Made by a program: the position numbers and the translations under genes. 64,000 nt of DNA from Ensifer sp. IC4062 (GTDB lineage Bacteria > Pseudomonadota > Alphaproteobacteria > Rhizobiales > Rhizobiaceae), in contig NZ_JADYVD010000007.1 of the NCBI RefSeq assembly GCF_020193575.1, forward strand, positions 105,273 to 169,272, written 5' to 3'. Under the pieces are notes generated by a model that was not told where the DNA came from, did not search any database, and saw only the letters and a list, made by a program, of their open reading frames with translations. Positions 8,013-16,228 of the stretch are shown here, in pieces. Numbering within the stretch: the stretch's first letter is position 1; each line of letters begins with the position of its first letter.

Positions 8013-9080
8013 TCAGCTCCGTCGCAGCACCCATCGGAGTACGGCGGCAATCGAGAGGCCGAGGAGCGGCCAGACGGCCCAGAAGGTTCCGTCAAAGGTG
8101 AGGAGGTTGACGGTGACGACTATGAGGGCGGTGATGGCGAGCAAGCCGAAGACGCGATCGATGTCCTTTCTTCTCCTGAGCCAGAGGAGGGCGTAGGCGA
8201 TCGCAAGGCCGAGCAGTGGCCAGACGGCCCAGAGAACCCCGTCCCAGGTGAGGAGGTTTATTGCGACGAGGCCTGCGGCGATGACGGCGAAGACGGCGAA
8301 CTTGCGGTTGCTTGGCGCTGTGGGAGAGGCGGCCGTCTCGGAAGGCGCTTGCGGCCGGGTGGCTCCGGCATCGGATTGTCGCCCCCAGGTGCCGGCGCGC
8401 TGCGCTGGTCCCGGGCGTTGAGGCGCTGTGCTTTTCTCGGTGGACGCCTGCGGGCGTACAGCATCGGCAGTGGGTTGTTGGTCGCGGGGGCCGGCGGGCC
8501 TCGCCGCGCCGTTGCCGCGGTCGCTGTCTTGCGCGGAACCACTGTGCGGTGCGCCCCGGCTGCCGATCCTGACCGCGTAGCTCGCCACGCCGCCCTCGAT
8601 GTTCTTGACCTCGAGCTGGCCCAGGAAGTCGAAGCTGACGGCGACCTTGTTGCGCACCTGGTCGTAGACGGTGTTGGAGATGACGATGCCGCCGGCGGGC
8701 GCCGAAGCCTGCAGGCGGGCGGCGATGTTCACGCCGTCGCCATAGAGGTCGTCGCCCTCGGCGATCACGTCGCCGAGATTGATGCCGATGCGAAAGCGCA
8801 TCTGCGTCTCGCTCGGCCGCTCGGCGTTGAGCCCCGCGAGCTCGTTCTGGACGTCGACCGCCGCGCGCACCGCCTCGACCACGCTCGGAAATTCGGCGAT
8901 CAGCCCGTCGCCCCAGGTGTTGACCACCCGGCCGTCATGCACCTCGATCAGCCGCGCCATCCCATCGCGGTAGCGCTTCAGCGTCGCCAGCGTGCCTTCC
9001 TCGTCCGCCCCCATCAGGCGTGAGTAGTCCTGGACGTCGGCGGAGAGGATCGTCGTCAGCTTACGGCGGGTCTCGGACAT
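8013..9080 (-). CDS. Class III adenylate/guanylate cyclase with duplicated membrane tail
   Basis: This is a 355-residue protein. The N-terminal catalytic domain (about 8-170) has ILSADVQDYSRLMG with a metal Asp, NTWGDGLIAEF with the second Asp, and GINLGDVIAEGDDLYGDGVN, giving class III cyclase. Residues about 180-265 are low-complexity Pro/Ala/Arg-rich linker. The C-terminus repeats one unit twice: INLLTWDGVLWAVWPLLG, then VNLLTFDGTFWAVWPLLG. Each unit comprises two hydrophobic helices, so about four membrane spans follow the catalytic domain instead of preceding it. Cyclic nucleotide production at the inner membrane is expected. The input signal is unknown. Confidence 0.85.
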   Translation of the reverse strand: MSETRRKLTTILSADVQDYSRLMGADEEGTLATLKRYRDGMARLIEVHDGRVVNTWGDGLIAEFPSVVEAVRAAVDVQNELAGLNAERPSETQMRFRIGINLGDVIAEGDDLYGDGVNIAARLQASAPAGGIVISNTVYDQVRNKVAVSFDFLGQLEVKNIEGGVASYAVRIGSRGAPHSGSAQDSDRGNGAARPAGPRDQQPTADAVRPQASTEKSTAPQRPGPAQRAGTWGRQSDAGATRPQAPSETAASPTAPSNRKFAVFAVIAAGLVAINLLTWDGVLWAVWPLLGLAIAYALLWLRRRKDIDRVFGLLAITALIVVTVNLLTFDGTFWAVWPLLGLSIAAVLRWVLRRS

Positions 9081-9125
9081 GACCGCTCGTCCTTCTTCGG
9101 GTCCGCCTACGGCGCCCGCACGTCT

Positions 9126-9165
9126 TTCTTATCCTTAAATCAGTTAGGATTTAAGGAACATGGAG
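9126..9165. repeat. Family B repeat, partial (copy 2)
   Basis: TCCTTAAATC (9132-9141) pairs perfectly with GATTTAAGGA (9148-9157), followed by ACATG. Only the first hairpin of the family is present. It lies in the space upstream of both the cyclase and the L,D-transpeptidase. Confidence 0.7.
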
Positions 9166-9473
9166 TAGGCGCCAGGCGGAGGCGCGTGTTTCAGGCAGAA
9201 GGCGTGCCACTTTGGATTGCGCAAGTCCAGAGCTTTTCATAACCAGAGGGGGAACATCCTGCCGAGCAGGGTTCCTCACGGCCGACGCGATCGCCTCTGG
9301 CCGGGGGAACTGCCTCGCACGTCTATTTCGTGCGTGATCCGACAGGGTAGCAAAGGCCAAAATCGAGAGGGGTGCAGCCGGGGCTCGGAGATCCGCCGAC
9401 GCGCGAAGCCGGCGGCCGGATCTCGCTCTGCAGAACCATCTGGCGGAACAAGTTCGGCCATTCCGGAATTGTG

Positions 9474-10463
9474 ATGTTCATGAAGAACATGGCTTTTCTT
9501 GTGGCATCGCTGACCTTCAGCCTCTGCGGCGGCGCCAGTGCCGAGGAGCTTCGGCCGGAAGATATCAACAAGGCTGCGCTCGCCTCCATCCCGCCCGAAC
9601 GGCCGCGCGAAGCCTCGCCGCGACCGGAGCCGGCCATCGTCCATCTCCAGGTTCTCCTCGATCGCGCGGGTTCGTCTCCCGGAGTGATAGACGGCTACTA
9701 TGGCGAGAACGTCAGCAAGGCGATCGCCGGGTTCGAGGCCATGCAGCATCTTCCCGTTGATGGAAAGCTGGATCCGGAAGTCATCGGCAGGCTTCCCGCC
9801 GGCAAGCCCGCCATCGAACCCTATGTCGTCACGGAAGAGGATGCCAAGGACCTCGTCGAGAGTATCCCCGAAGACTACGCCAAGCAGGCCAAGATGAAGC
9901 ATCTTGGATATACCAGCGTGGCGGAAAAGCTGTCCGAGCGGTTCCACATGGACATTGACCTCCTGAAGGCGCTCAATCCGGGCTCGGCATTTGCCGTTGG
10001 TGACACGGTGTCGGTTGCGATCCCCGGCGCCGCGCAGGAGGGCAAGGGGAGGGTCAAGCGGATCGAAGCGCGCCGGCGAGCGGGCCAGGTCGCGGCGTTC
10101 GCGGAAGACGGCTCGCTGATCGTCGTTTATCCGGCCACGATCGGCAGCGAAGAGACGCCTTCGCCCTCCGGCACGCACAAGGTGAAAGGGGTCGCTCGAA
10201 AGCCCGTCTATGTCTACGACCCCAAAGTCAACTTCAAGCAAGGCGACAACAACGAGCGTCTGGAGCTGCCCAGCGGCCCCAACGGTCCGGTTGGAAGCGT
10301 CTGGATCGACTTGACCGAGCCCACCTACGGCATCCACGGCACGCCGGAACCCTCGCTCATCGACAAGGTGGGGTCACATGGATGCGTTCGCATGGCAAAC
10401 TGGGACGCCGAGGAACTGGCGGGGATGGTCAAGCCGGGAGTCGTCGTCGAGTTCATCGACTGA
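9474..10463 (+). CDS. L,D-transpeptidase (YkuD domain) with peptidoglycan-binding domain
   Basis: This is a 329-residue exported protein. The signal peptide is about 1-22 (FLVASLTFSLCGGASA). A PG_binding_1-like domain follows (about 55-100, SSPGVIDGYYGENVSKAIAG), then a region resembling LysM (LNPGSAFAVGDTVSVAIPG). The C-terminal YkuD domain holds IHGTPEP and the catalytic SHGCVRM near residue 300. It makes 3-3 crosslinks or attaches proteins to peptidoglycan in the periplasm. I took the ATG at 9474; another at 9480 is possible and the ribosome site is weak. A second YkuD protein lies at 56055. Confidence 0.92.
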   Translation: MFMKNMAFLVASLTFSLCGGASAEELRPEDINKAALASIPPERPREASPRPEPAIVHLQVLLDRAGSSPGVIDGYYGENVSKAIAGFEAMQHLPVDGKLDPEVIGRLPAGKPAIEPYVVTEEDAKDLVESIPEDYAKQAKMKHLGYTSVAEKLSERFHMDIDLLKALNPGSAFAVGDTVSVAIPGAAQEGKGRVKRIEARRRAGQVAAFAEDGSLIVVYPATIGSEETPSPSGTHKVKGVARKPVYVYDPKVNFKQGDNNERLELPSGPNGPVGSVWIDLTEPTYGIHGTPEPSLIDKVGSHGCVRMANWDAEELAGMVKPGVVVEFID

Positions 10464-10479
10464 CGGTATCATGAGCGAC

Positions 10480-10526
10480 CGACGTCTGCGGCGCGAGGGG
10501 CTTTCAGCCCAAGTCCTTGGCCGCAG
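10480..10526. repeat. Fragment of family A repeat
   Basis: GACGTCTGCGGCGCG is followed by CTTTCAGCCCAAGTCCTTGG, the central part of a family A unit, without the outer CATTCCTGTG arms. Confidence 0.5.
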
Positions 10527-10586
10527 CAGACTGCTTTCCGCTTGACGGCAAGGCTTCGCGTTTTCCCGAAGAGCAACCCCGCCCGT

Positions 10587-11696
10587 TTACTTCTGTCGTG
10601 GCTGCGAGAGCTTTCCTCCAGCCGAGGACAGCTTTCCAGACCGCTTCGCCGCGACCGCTTCGACCAATGTCCTTGCCGCGTTGCGGACCTCTTCCTGCAC
10701 TGCCTCGTCGGCATCCAGCTCCTCATGGCTTGACGCGTAAGGTTTCCAGTAGCCGATGTAGCGATCCAGTTCCGCCAAAGGACCGGCCGGTTCGAGATGC
10801 ATGTAGCAAAGCCAATCCGACAGGCTGCGTCGAACGTTCTCGACGCCCTCCACGTCACCGTGGACGATTACGGAAAAGAGCCGCCCGGCCAGATGCCGAG
10901 GATAGCTCCAACCGTCGAGTTCGATCGCCTTGGCGAGCTTCGCATCCTTGCCTTGGGTCAAGGTCGGATCGGGGTTGCCCCCGTCGGCGCAAACCAGCCG
11001 GTCCATCATCAGTTTTACCGGGGAGGAGACGTGATACCAGTTGACCGGCGTGACGATCATGATGCCGTGTGCCTCGACCCACATCGGATAGATCTCATTC
11101 ATCCAATCGTCGACCTGCCCGAGCGAATAGTTCGGATAGCAGGAGCACGGCCAGTGACAGAGCGCGGGAGAGGTGGAGAAGCACGCCTTGCAGGGGTGGA
11201 TCATCCGTCCATATTCCGAGGCGAGGCGATGCAATTCGAGCACGCTCGTCTTCACCCCAGCCGTCTGGTCGATCGTCTCCTGCGCGATCTTCATCAGCCG
11301 ATAGGACTTCGACATTTCGCCGGGACAGGTGTGTTCGCTGCGGGACGATCCAGATATCAACAGGATGCGCGCCGGACCCTCGGCGTCCAGATGACGCTCT
11401 TGCGCGGCGTGAATCGCATCACGGGCCGCAAGCCAATCGACGGACAGGTCGTAATTCGCATCGCTGAACGCAGCACCGGCCTTGCGGGTACGAGGTGCTT
11501 TTCGCTCGTGCTCATAGGCATCCCATGCCGCCGAAGCGATCTTGTCCAGTTCGGATCGAAGGCTATCGAATGCCGGATCCTGAAACCGGCTGAGGAAGCG
11601 GCGGCGAAACTCGGTCTCGGCGAGCCTCGGACTTGGCGTTCCCTTTCGCGGTTCGATTGCGGTCGGCGACGGCGTTGTGTTGGAGCTTTTGGACAT
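10587..11696 (-). CDS. Flavodoxin-fold NADPH-dependent FMN reductase family protein
   Basis: This is a 369-residue protein. The first 130 residues are a hydrophilic helical extension. The flavodoxin-like domain starts at LLISGSSRSEHTCPGEMSKS, the phosphate loop for FMN, and continues through IMIVTPVNWYHVSSPVKLMMDRL, the usual isoalloxazine-side motif. A Cys-rich segment (PCKACFSTSPALCHWPCSCYP) between them is unusual and might bind a metal or form disulfides. The start at 11696 (MSKSSNTT) has AGG about 7 bases upstream. The protein is probably cytoplasmic and the electron acceptor is unknown. Confidence 0.8.
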   Translation of the reverse strand: MSKSSNTTPSPTAIEPRKGTPSPRLAETEFRRRFLSRFQDPAFDSLRSELDKIASAAWDAYEHERKAPRTRKAGAAFSDANYDLSVDWLAARDAIHAAQERHLDAEGPARILLISGSSRSEHTCPGEMSKSYRLMKIAQETIDQTAGVKTSVLELHRLASEYGRMIHPCKACFSTSPALCHWPCSCYPNYSLGQVDDWMNEIYPMWVEAHGIMIVTPVNWYHVSSPVKLMMDRLVCADGGNPDPTLTQGKDAKLAKAIELDGWSYPRHLAGRLFSVIVHGDVEGVENVRRSLSDWLCYMHLEPAGPLAELDRYIGYWKPYASSHEELDADEAVQEEVRNAARTLVEAVAAKRSGKLSSAGGKLSQPRQK

Positions 11697-11937
11697 CGTA
11701 TACCTGCGTCGTTCGAATGCTTTGGATCTGTAATCGAGCACTATGCCGATTGTTCCACCGCCCACTTCGGGCGCCATCTATGAGGGCGCGACGAGCTGCG
11801 GGGTCCTTGGTTTGTCCCAGGCCGGTTCGAGACGTTCTCGCCGTCTGATGCTAGAGTGCCGCCTTGATCGGAGGGTGCCCATTTCCGGCTCTGTATCCGA
11901 GCGCGAGGTCGAAACCAGCACAGACGAGGTCAGGGCC

Positions 11938-12153
11938 ATGCACAAGTTCACAGTCATCGTCAGGCAAGAGTTCGAGGCAGACACGGCCGAGGAGGCTGCC
12001 TTGCTCATGTATCAACAACTGACCAAAGGCCCGGCGCCGCTGGAGTATTCGGTCACGGATGAGACGAAGGCTACAACGAGCCTGACACTCGAGCGGGAAA
12101 AGGCGGACGAGTTTGCCAGTGTCGATCACACGGCAGATCCCGGCAATTGGTAG
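11938..12153 (+). CDS. Small hypothetical protein (71 residues)
   Basis: The protein starts MHKFTVIVRQEFEADTAEEA and is acidic throughout, with no signal or membrane segment. GAGG lies about 8 bases upstream of the ATG. The pattern FTVIVRQEFEADTAEEAALLMYQQL suggests a small alpha/beta fold of the sort seen in short stress-associated proteins, but I do not recognise a family. It is monocistronic. Confidence 0.65.
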   Translation: MHKFTVIVRQEFEADTAEEAALLMYQQLTKGPAPLEYSVTDETKATTSLTLEREKADEFASVDHTADPGNW

Positions 12154-12225
12154 CGCCGGCTCAAGAAGTGCGTAGCGGCGCCTTGGTCCAGATCGCCCGG
12201 CTTTCTTGCTCTGCGACCACCGCAT

Positions 12226-12276
12226 GCACCCCTGTGCCTGTGACAGGGACCCAGCAGCGCCGCGTCGGCGGCGCGG
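12226..12276. repeat. Family A repeat, half unit (copy 6)
   Basis: CACCCCTGTGCCTGTGACAG followed by GGACCCAGCAGCGCCGCG and its complementary CGGCGGCGCGG form the left half. No right half follows. Confidence 0.65.
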
Positions 12277-12284
12277 GGACGGCT

Positions 12285-12943
12285 ACCATGGTGGCCAATT
12301 GTTGGTGCTGCGCGGCCAACAGCACTCCGTGATTCCTGTCGCCGCAGGCCGAGAATGTACGCAGTGATAATTTCCCGGACGCGGGGCTAACGACACGCCG
12401 AAAGCACTTCGATATAAATTGTCTAAGCTTCAAATGGCTGAAGTGCGAGACGGCTTATACTCCTTTCGACTTAGAGTACTACTCAGAAATATTCGTTTCC
12501 TGAACTATTGAATATGGCAGGAAATACAAGGGGATAGGGGATTCTACTCGGATGGCTGACGTGCCACCGTGAGCGCAGCCGAGGGGATCAAAACAAATTT
12601 TCAGATGTTGCCGGACCAGCCATTTGAACGCGCTGGTCGGGGAGGGCGAGGGCGTGCGTACAGTACTTTCGCCCGATGAGGGGCCCCCGGCTTTAGCGAG
12701 GGGAGACCGGCCGCCATTGGCCGGTTTCCCACCTCTTCGAGAACGCGACTTCGTCGCGACGAAAGCCTCGGGGGGAACGATCGACAGCGGTTCGTTCAGC
12801 ATTGTCGGCACTGATTCTAACAGCACCTCAACGGAAACCCTGAAGCCTTACTCCAAAACGGTGCCCATCGGCGCTGAAGATCGCCGCCATAAGCGGTTGT
12901 CCTCATCGGTTGTCATCTTCAACCGTGGGAATATAAATGTGGC
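12285..12943. other. Long intergenic stretch without recognised gene
   Basis: About 12400-12560 is visibly AT-richer than the surroundings. Two strong hairpins occur: ACCGGCC/GGCCGGT (about 12708-12727), and CGCGAC-TTC-GTCGCG (about 12744-12758). Open frames on the minus strand here look non-coding. I see no conserved protein. Confidence 0.4.
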
Positions 12944-14467
12944 ATGGATGAGCAACGATACGCTTTTGGACGGTTCGTGCTCGACCCTGGCAGCGGTGTG
13001 CTTCGCCGGGACGGCCAGCCCGTCGCGCTTGGCCAGCGCGGTATCGCCCTCCTCAAGACATTGCTCGAGGCTCACAATCAGCCGGTGGAAAAAGGCGCGC
13101 TGATCGATGCCGGTTGGCCCGGACTCACGGTTGAGGAGAGCAACCTGTCCGTGCAGATCGCGCATCTGCGCAAAGCCCTTGGACAACGGGAGGATGGCCA
13201 GGACTGGATCGTGACGGTGCCGCGCCGGGGCTACCGCCTTCTCAAGGCTTCGGGATTTCGGCCGGAGGCAGAGATCTTTCCGTCGCTCGCGGTGTTGCCC
13301 TTCGCAAATCTCAGCGGCGATCCCGAGCAGCAGTATTTCGCGGACGGCGTCGTCGAGGACATCATCACCGCGCTCAGCCGGTTCAAATCCTTCGCGGTCA
13401 TTGCCCGCAACACCAGCTTCGTCTACCGGGACGCCGGTGACAGCAGGAAAATCTCGGAGGAGCTTGGCGTCAGGTATGTGCTCGAAGGCAGCCTGCGCAA
13501 GTGGGGCAAACGGCTTAGGATTTCCGCCCAACTCGTCGATGCGGTCGCCAATGTGCCGCTTTGGGCGCAGAACTTCGATGGCGATCTTGAAGACGTCTTC
13601 GAATTCCAGGACCGGATCGCCGAGTCCGTCGTCATCTCGATCGAGCCGCAGGTGCAGAAGGCCGAGCTCGCACGCTCGCGGCGGGAGCGGCCGGAGAGCA
13701 TTTCCGTCTACGACATATATCTGCGAATCTTGCCGAAGATCCTCGCCGAGACTGCAGACCAGAATGCGGAAGCGCACGCGCTCCTGACCGGAGCGCTGGC
13801 GCAGGAGCCGGAAAACCCGCTCATTCTGGCACTCTCCTCCTATGTCATCGAGCATCGCAGGACGATGGGTTGGCCTCCGTTCGGGCCGGACGATACTCCG
13901 AGGTGCATCGAACTCGCCCGGCGTGGCATCGAACGCGCCAACGGCGACGCCCTGGTGCTGGCCATGTGCGGCATAACGCTCATTATCGTGGCACGAGACT
14001 ATAGCTGGGGCCTGGCGGTGATTCAGGCGGCCGTAGACACGAACCCGCACAATCTGGCGGTCGTCGTCCGGGCAGGGGTGGCAAACCTCTACTGCGGGAA
14101 CCTTGACGCAGCGTTGGATTATTTCATGCGGGCGCGGCGCCTGAGCCCGCTCGATCCCCATGCTCACATGACCTTCTGCGGTCTTGCCGACATCGAGATG
14201 ATCCGCGGCAACTATGAGCAATCGCTGCTCTGGGCGTCGAAATCGCTGGCGCTCAACCCGAATTTCGATCCGACCTTGTGGCTTCTGATCGCGAACAATG
14301 CGCATCTCGGGCGCATCGACGAGGCGAGGCGATATCTACAGCATCTATTGCTCATCGCTCCTGACAGCACCATCGCCAGCATTGCGAACGGCCAAACAGC
14401 CAAGGTCAACGATCGCCTCCGGATTATCGTGGATGGTCTCCGGCTGGCCGGCCTGCCGGAAGCTTGA
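12944..14467 (+). CDS. Winged-helix (OmpR/CadC-type) regulator with TolB-like and TPR regions
   Basis: This is a 507-residue protein. The N-terminal Trans_reg_C winged helix (about 5-100) contains LTVEESNLSVQIAHLRKALG and IVTVPRRGYRLL. Then comes a FlgO/TolB-like N-terminal domain (about 105-220: SLAVLPFANLSGDPEQQYFADG, in which the sequence up to GDP is diagnostic). The C-terminal half is TPR-like helical repeats (LALNPNFDPTLWLLIANNAH). No transmembrane segment is evident, unlike CadC. This arrangement is common in rhizobia, often next to or fused with adenylate cyclases. Targets are unknown. The ribosome site is weak. Confidence 0.87.
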   Translation: MDEQRYAFGRFVLDPGSGVLRRDGQPVALGQRGIALLKTLLEAHNQPVEKGALIDAGWPGLTVEESNLSVQIAHLRKALGQREDGQDWIVTVPRRGYRLLKASGFRPEAEIFPSLAVLPFANLSGDPEQQYFADGVVEDIITALSRFKSFAVIARNTSFVYRDAGDSRKISEELGVRYVLEGSLRKWGKRLRISAQLVDAVANVPLWAQNFDGDLEDVFEFQDRIAESVVISIEPQVQKAELARSRRERPESISVYDIYLRILPKILAETADQNAEAHALLTGALAQEPENPLILALSSYVIEHRRTMGWPPFGPDDTPRCIELARRGIERANGDALVLAMCGITLIIVARDYSWGLAVIQAAVDTNPHNLAVVVRAGVANLYCGNLDAALDYFMRARRLSPLDPHAHMTFCGLADIEMIRGNYEQSLLWASKSLALNPNFDPTLWLLIANNAHLGRIDEARRYLQHLLLIAPDSTIASIANGQTAKVNDRLRIIVDGLRLAGLPEA

Positions 14468-14503
14468 GGCCGCTTCCGTTCCTTGGAACTTTTGGGCTTC
14501 CGC

Positions 14504-14590
14504 TGCTGCATGTTTCCTTAAATCGTACTCGATTCAAGGATAAAAACATGTGGCAATTCAAAGCGTTATAGTGTGCGCGTCTGGTCACAC
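14504..14590. repeat. Family B repeat, copy 3
   Basis: TGCATGTTTCCTTAAATCG is followed by GATTCAAGGATAAAAACATG, then GGCAATTCAAAGCGTTATAG. The second hairpin is decayed. Confidence 0.8.
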
Positions 14591-14633
14591 TGCACAACGG
14601 TTGCGTAATGGATTTGGCGGGTGCTTTTTATCG

Positions 14634-14749
14634 CCCTCATCCCTGTGCTTGTCACAGGGATCCAGCAGCGCCGCGTCTGCGGCGCGGAAGAGTCTCTTCA
14701 GCCAAGGACTTGGGCTGGCTGGATTCCTGTGACAAGCACAGGAATGAGG
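14634..14749. repeat. Family A repeat, copy 7, inverted orientation
   Basis: This is a complete unit read as the reverse complement of copy 1. CTCATCCCTGTGCTTGTCAC leads to the GCCGCGTCTGCGGC hairpin, then CCAAGGACTTGGG, then GGATTCCTGTGACAAGCACA. It fills part of the gap between the genes ending at 14467 and 14882. Confidence 0.85.
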
Positions 14750-14881
14750 TTGGAGGACAAGCCTTGCCGTACCGCAGCCGACGAGCCCGAAGCAAACAGG
14801 GCAGGGTCTTCTGACGGTGGAATGTGGGAGTGGCGAGGACGGGTTGACGGAGAGCCACGGCGCGTCGCTGCCGGGGACACA

Positions 14882-15844
14882 TCACCCATAATGATGCGTG
14901 TACTCGCCAGCCCGAAAATCCACGAACCCCTGGGACCAGCGCTTGCCGGGCCAGACATAATCCACCCGGCCTTCCTCGGGCCGGTAGACGGCGGTGTAGA
15001 GGGTCGGGGAGCGCGGATTTCGCGCATGGACCGGCGGCTGGAGGAAGCAGTCGGTCAGGCCCTCGAGCGACATCGAAGGTTCGCTGAGCGCCTGCAGGAG
15101 CGCGCGCTGCCGCGCCAGAGAATTTGGCGGGGCTCGTTCGCTGCGCTGATGGTTCGCGCATGCCTTGAGGCGGGTGATGACCGGCCGCTGGCCGGGGCCG
15201 AGGAGGAGAGTGGCGTAGGTGCCCGATCGGTCGACCAGGGTGACGTTCTGCGAAAGCGCCACCGGGATACGGCAAAGGGCATCCACGGCCTGGCTGACGC
15301 GACGGCAGGTCTCAAGCACGTAGCGGATCATGAGAATGATCGAGAAGCCGCGGCGCTGAACGCGGCCGCCGCCGAGCGTGACGCTCGCGACCAGCCCTTC
15401 CTCGTTCATGCCGTCGACGCAGCCTCCCCAAGGACGCTGCGCCTTCGCGATCACCTTCAGGCCCGACCAGGCGGTCAGCTCGAAGCGATCCGAGACGATA
15501 TCGGGCGGATAGTCGAAATTGCGGATAAGTGCCGGGCCTTCCTGTCCGAGCCAGACCGCCTGGCTGCAGCCATAGCCCTCCGGTGCGGGGCGGTAGTGGC
15601 TGAGCATCCGGTGGGCGAGCTCGTCATCTCCGACGAGAGCGCAGACGTGCTCATAGTGCGGGACGAGCTCGGGCATGTGCTGCGCAAGCGCCGCGCGACA
15701 TTCGCTCGCGGTGGGGGCGGTGGGGCGCGACGTCACGGCATGCCCGAAATACCAGCTCTCCACGCCGGCCCGACCGGCCGTGAAGCGGGAAAGCCAGTCT
15801 TCCCCGGGCCGATCCTCCCGCGCTGAGACGAAGGTCTTGTGCAT
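14882..15844 (-). CDS. C45-family Ntn hydrolase/acyltransferase-like protein
   Basis: This is a 320-residue protein resembling acyl-CoA:6-aminopenicillanate acyltransferase (peptidase C45), an Ntn-hydrolase fold with autoproteolytic activation. The candidate nucleophile is Cys in EGYGCSQAVW (about residue 93), followed by IRNFDYPPD and CVDGMNEEGLVAS, both typical of the family. Activation by cleavage before that Cys is inferred from the family. There is no signal peptide. The start at 15844 lacks a clear ribosome site. The likely role is amide-bond hydrolysis or acyl transfer on a small molecule; the substrate is unknown. Confidence 0.75.
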   Translation of the reverse strand: MHKTFVSAREDRPGEDWLSRFTAGRAGVESWYFGHAVTSRPTAPTASECRAALAQHMPELVPHYEHVCALVGDDELAHRMLSHYRPAPEGYGCSQAVWLGQEGPALIRNFDYPPDIVSDRFELTAWSGLKVIAKAQRPWGGCVDGMNEEGLVASVTLGGGRVQRRGFSIILMIRYVLETCRRVSQAVDALCRIPVALSQNVTLVDRSGTYATLLLGPGQRPVITRLKACANHQRSERAPPNSLARQRALLQALSEPSMSLEGLTDCFLQPPVHARNPRSPTLYTAVYRPEEGRVDYVWPGKRWSQGFVDFRAGEYTHHYG

Positions 15845-15927
15845 GGCGAAGTATAGGGAGGGACTTGCCCTGTTGGCAACGCGAGGCGTTGGGGGCCGCT
15901 TGCGAGGGCAAGCAGACCCCCCGGCCG

Positions 15928-16032
15928 CTACAGTGTCGCGCGTCCTATCAGACGCGCAAAGGACGCTGTAGCACTTTGAATTGCTGCATGTTCTTGTCCT
16001 TTAATCGGCTACGATTAAAGGCGACATGCAGT
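15928..16032. repeat. Family B repeat, copy 4, inverted
   Basis: CTACAGTGTCGCGCG leads to the hairpin CGTCCTATCAGACGCGCAAA. CACTTTGAATTGCTGCATG follows, then TTTAATCG/CGATTAAAG, ending CATGCAGTA. It abuts the TetR remnant. Confidence 0.85.
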
Positions 16033-16042
16033 AAACGCGCCT

Positions 16043-16150
16043 TTAGGAAGAGAGCGCCGCCACCGCTTCATCGAACGCTGAGGGCCTGGAAAGAACGTTT
16101 GCCAGCAACATGGCGCCTTCCAATGTGGCCAGCAACCTGCGTGGCCCTCT
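16043..16150 (-). pseudogene. TetR-family regulator remnant (C-terminal fragment)
   Basis: Reading leftward, the frame ends RRLLATLEGAMLLANVLSRP then AFDEAVAALSS and a TAA at 16043. LLATLEGAMLLA is the characteristic last helix of TetR regulators. No DNA-binding domain is present in any frame; upstream the sequence passes directly into the opposite-strand alcohol dehydrogenase. I infer that a deletion removed the 5' part of this gene, the divergent promoter region and the 5' end of the dehydrogenase. Confidence 0.6.
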
Positions 16151-16228
16151 TCTGCCGTGCATTTTGGCGCGACGCCGGCCTGTCGGGCACTGCGCAAAAG
16201 CATGGTCGGGCCGCTTGTCGAGATGCAT

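Noticed and set aside
9465..9492. EcfG-type promoter before the L,D-transpeptidase (GGAAC near 9446)
   Set aside because: The -10 match is poor and would put the transcript start at or inside the start codon.
12479..12826. 115-codon minus-strand frame in the 12.3-12.9 kb gap
   Set aside because: Composition is Ser/Pro/Arg-rich as in random GC-rich DNA, it crosses two hairpins and I see no recognisable fold or ribosome site.
12848..14305. 485-codon minus-strand frame opposite the winged-helix/TPR gene
   Set aside because: It is the antisense shadow of a gene with clear domains and is rich in Arg/Asp/His without motifs.
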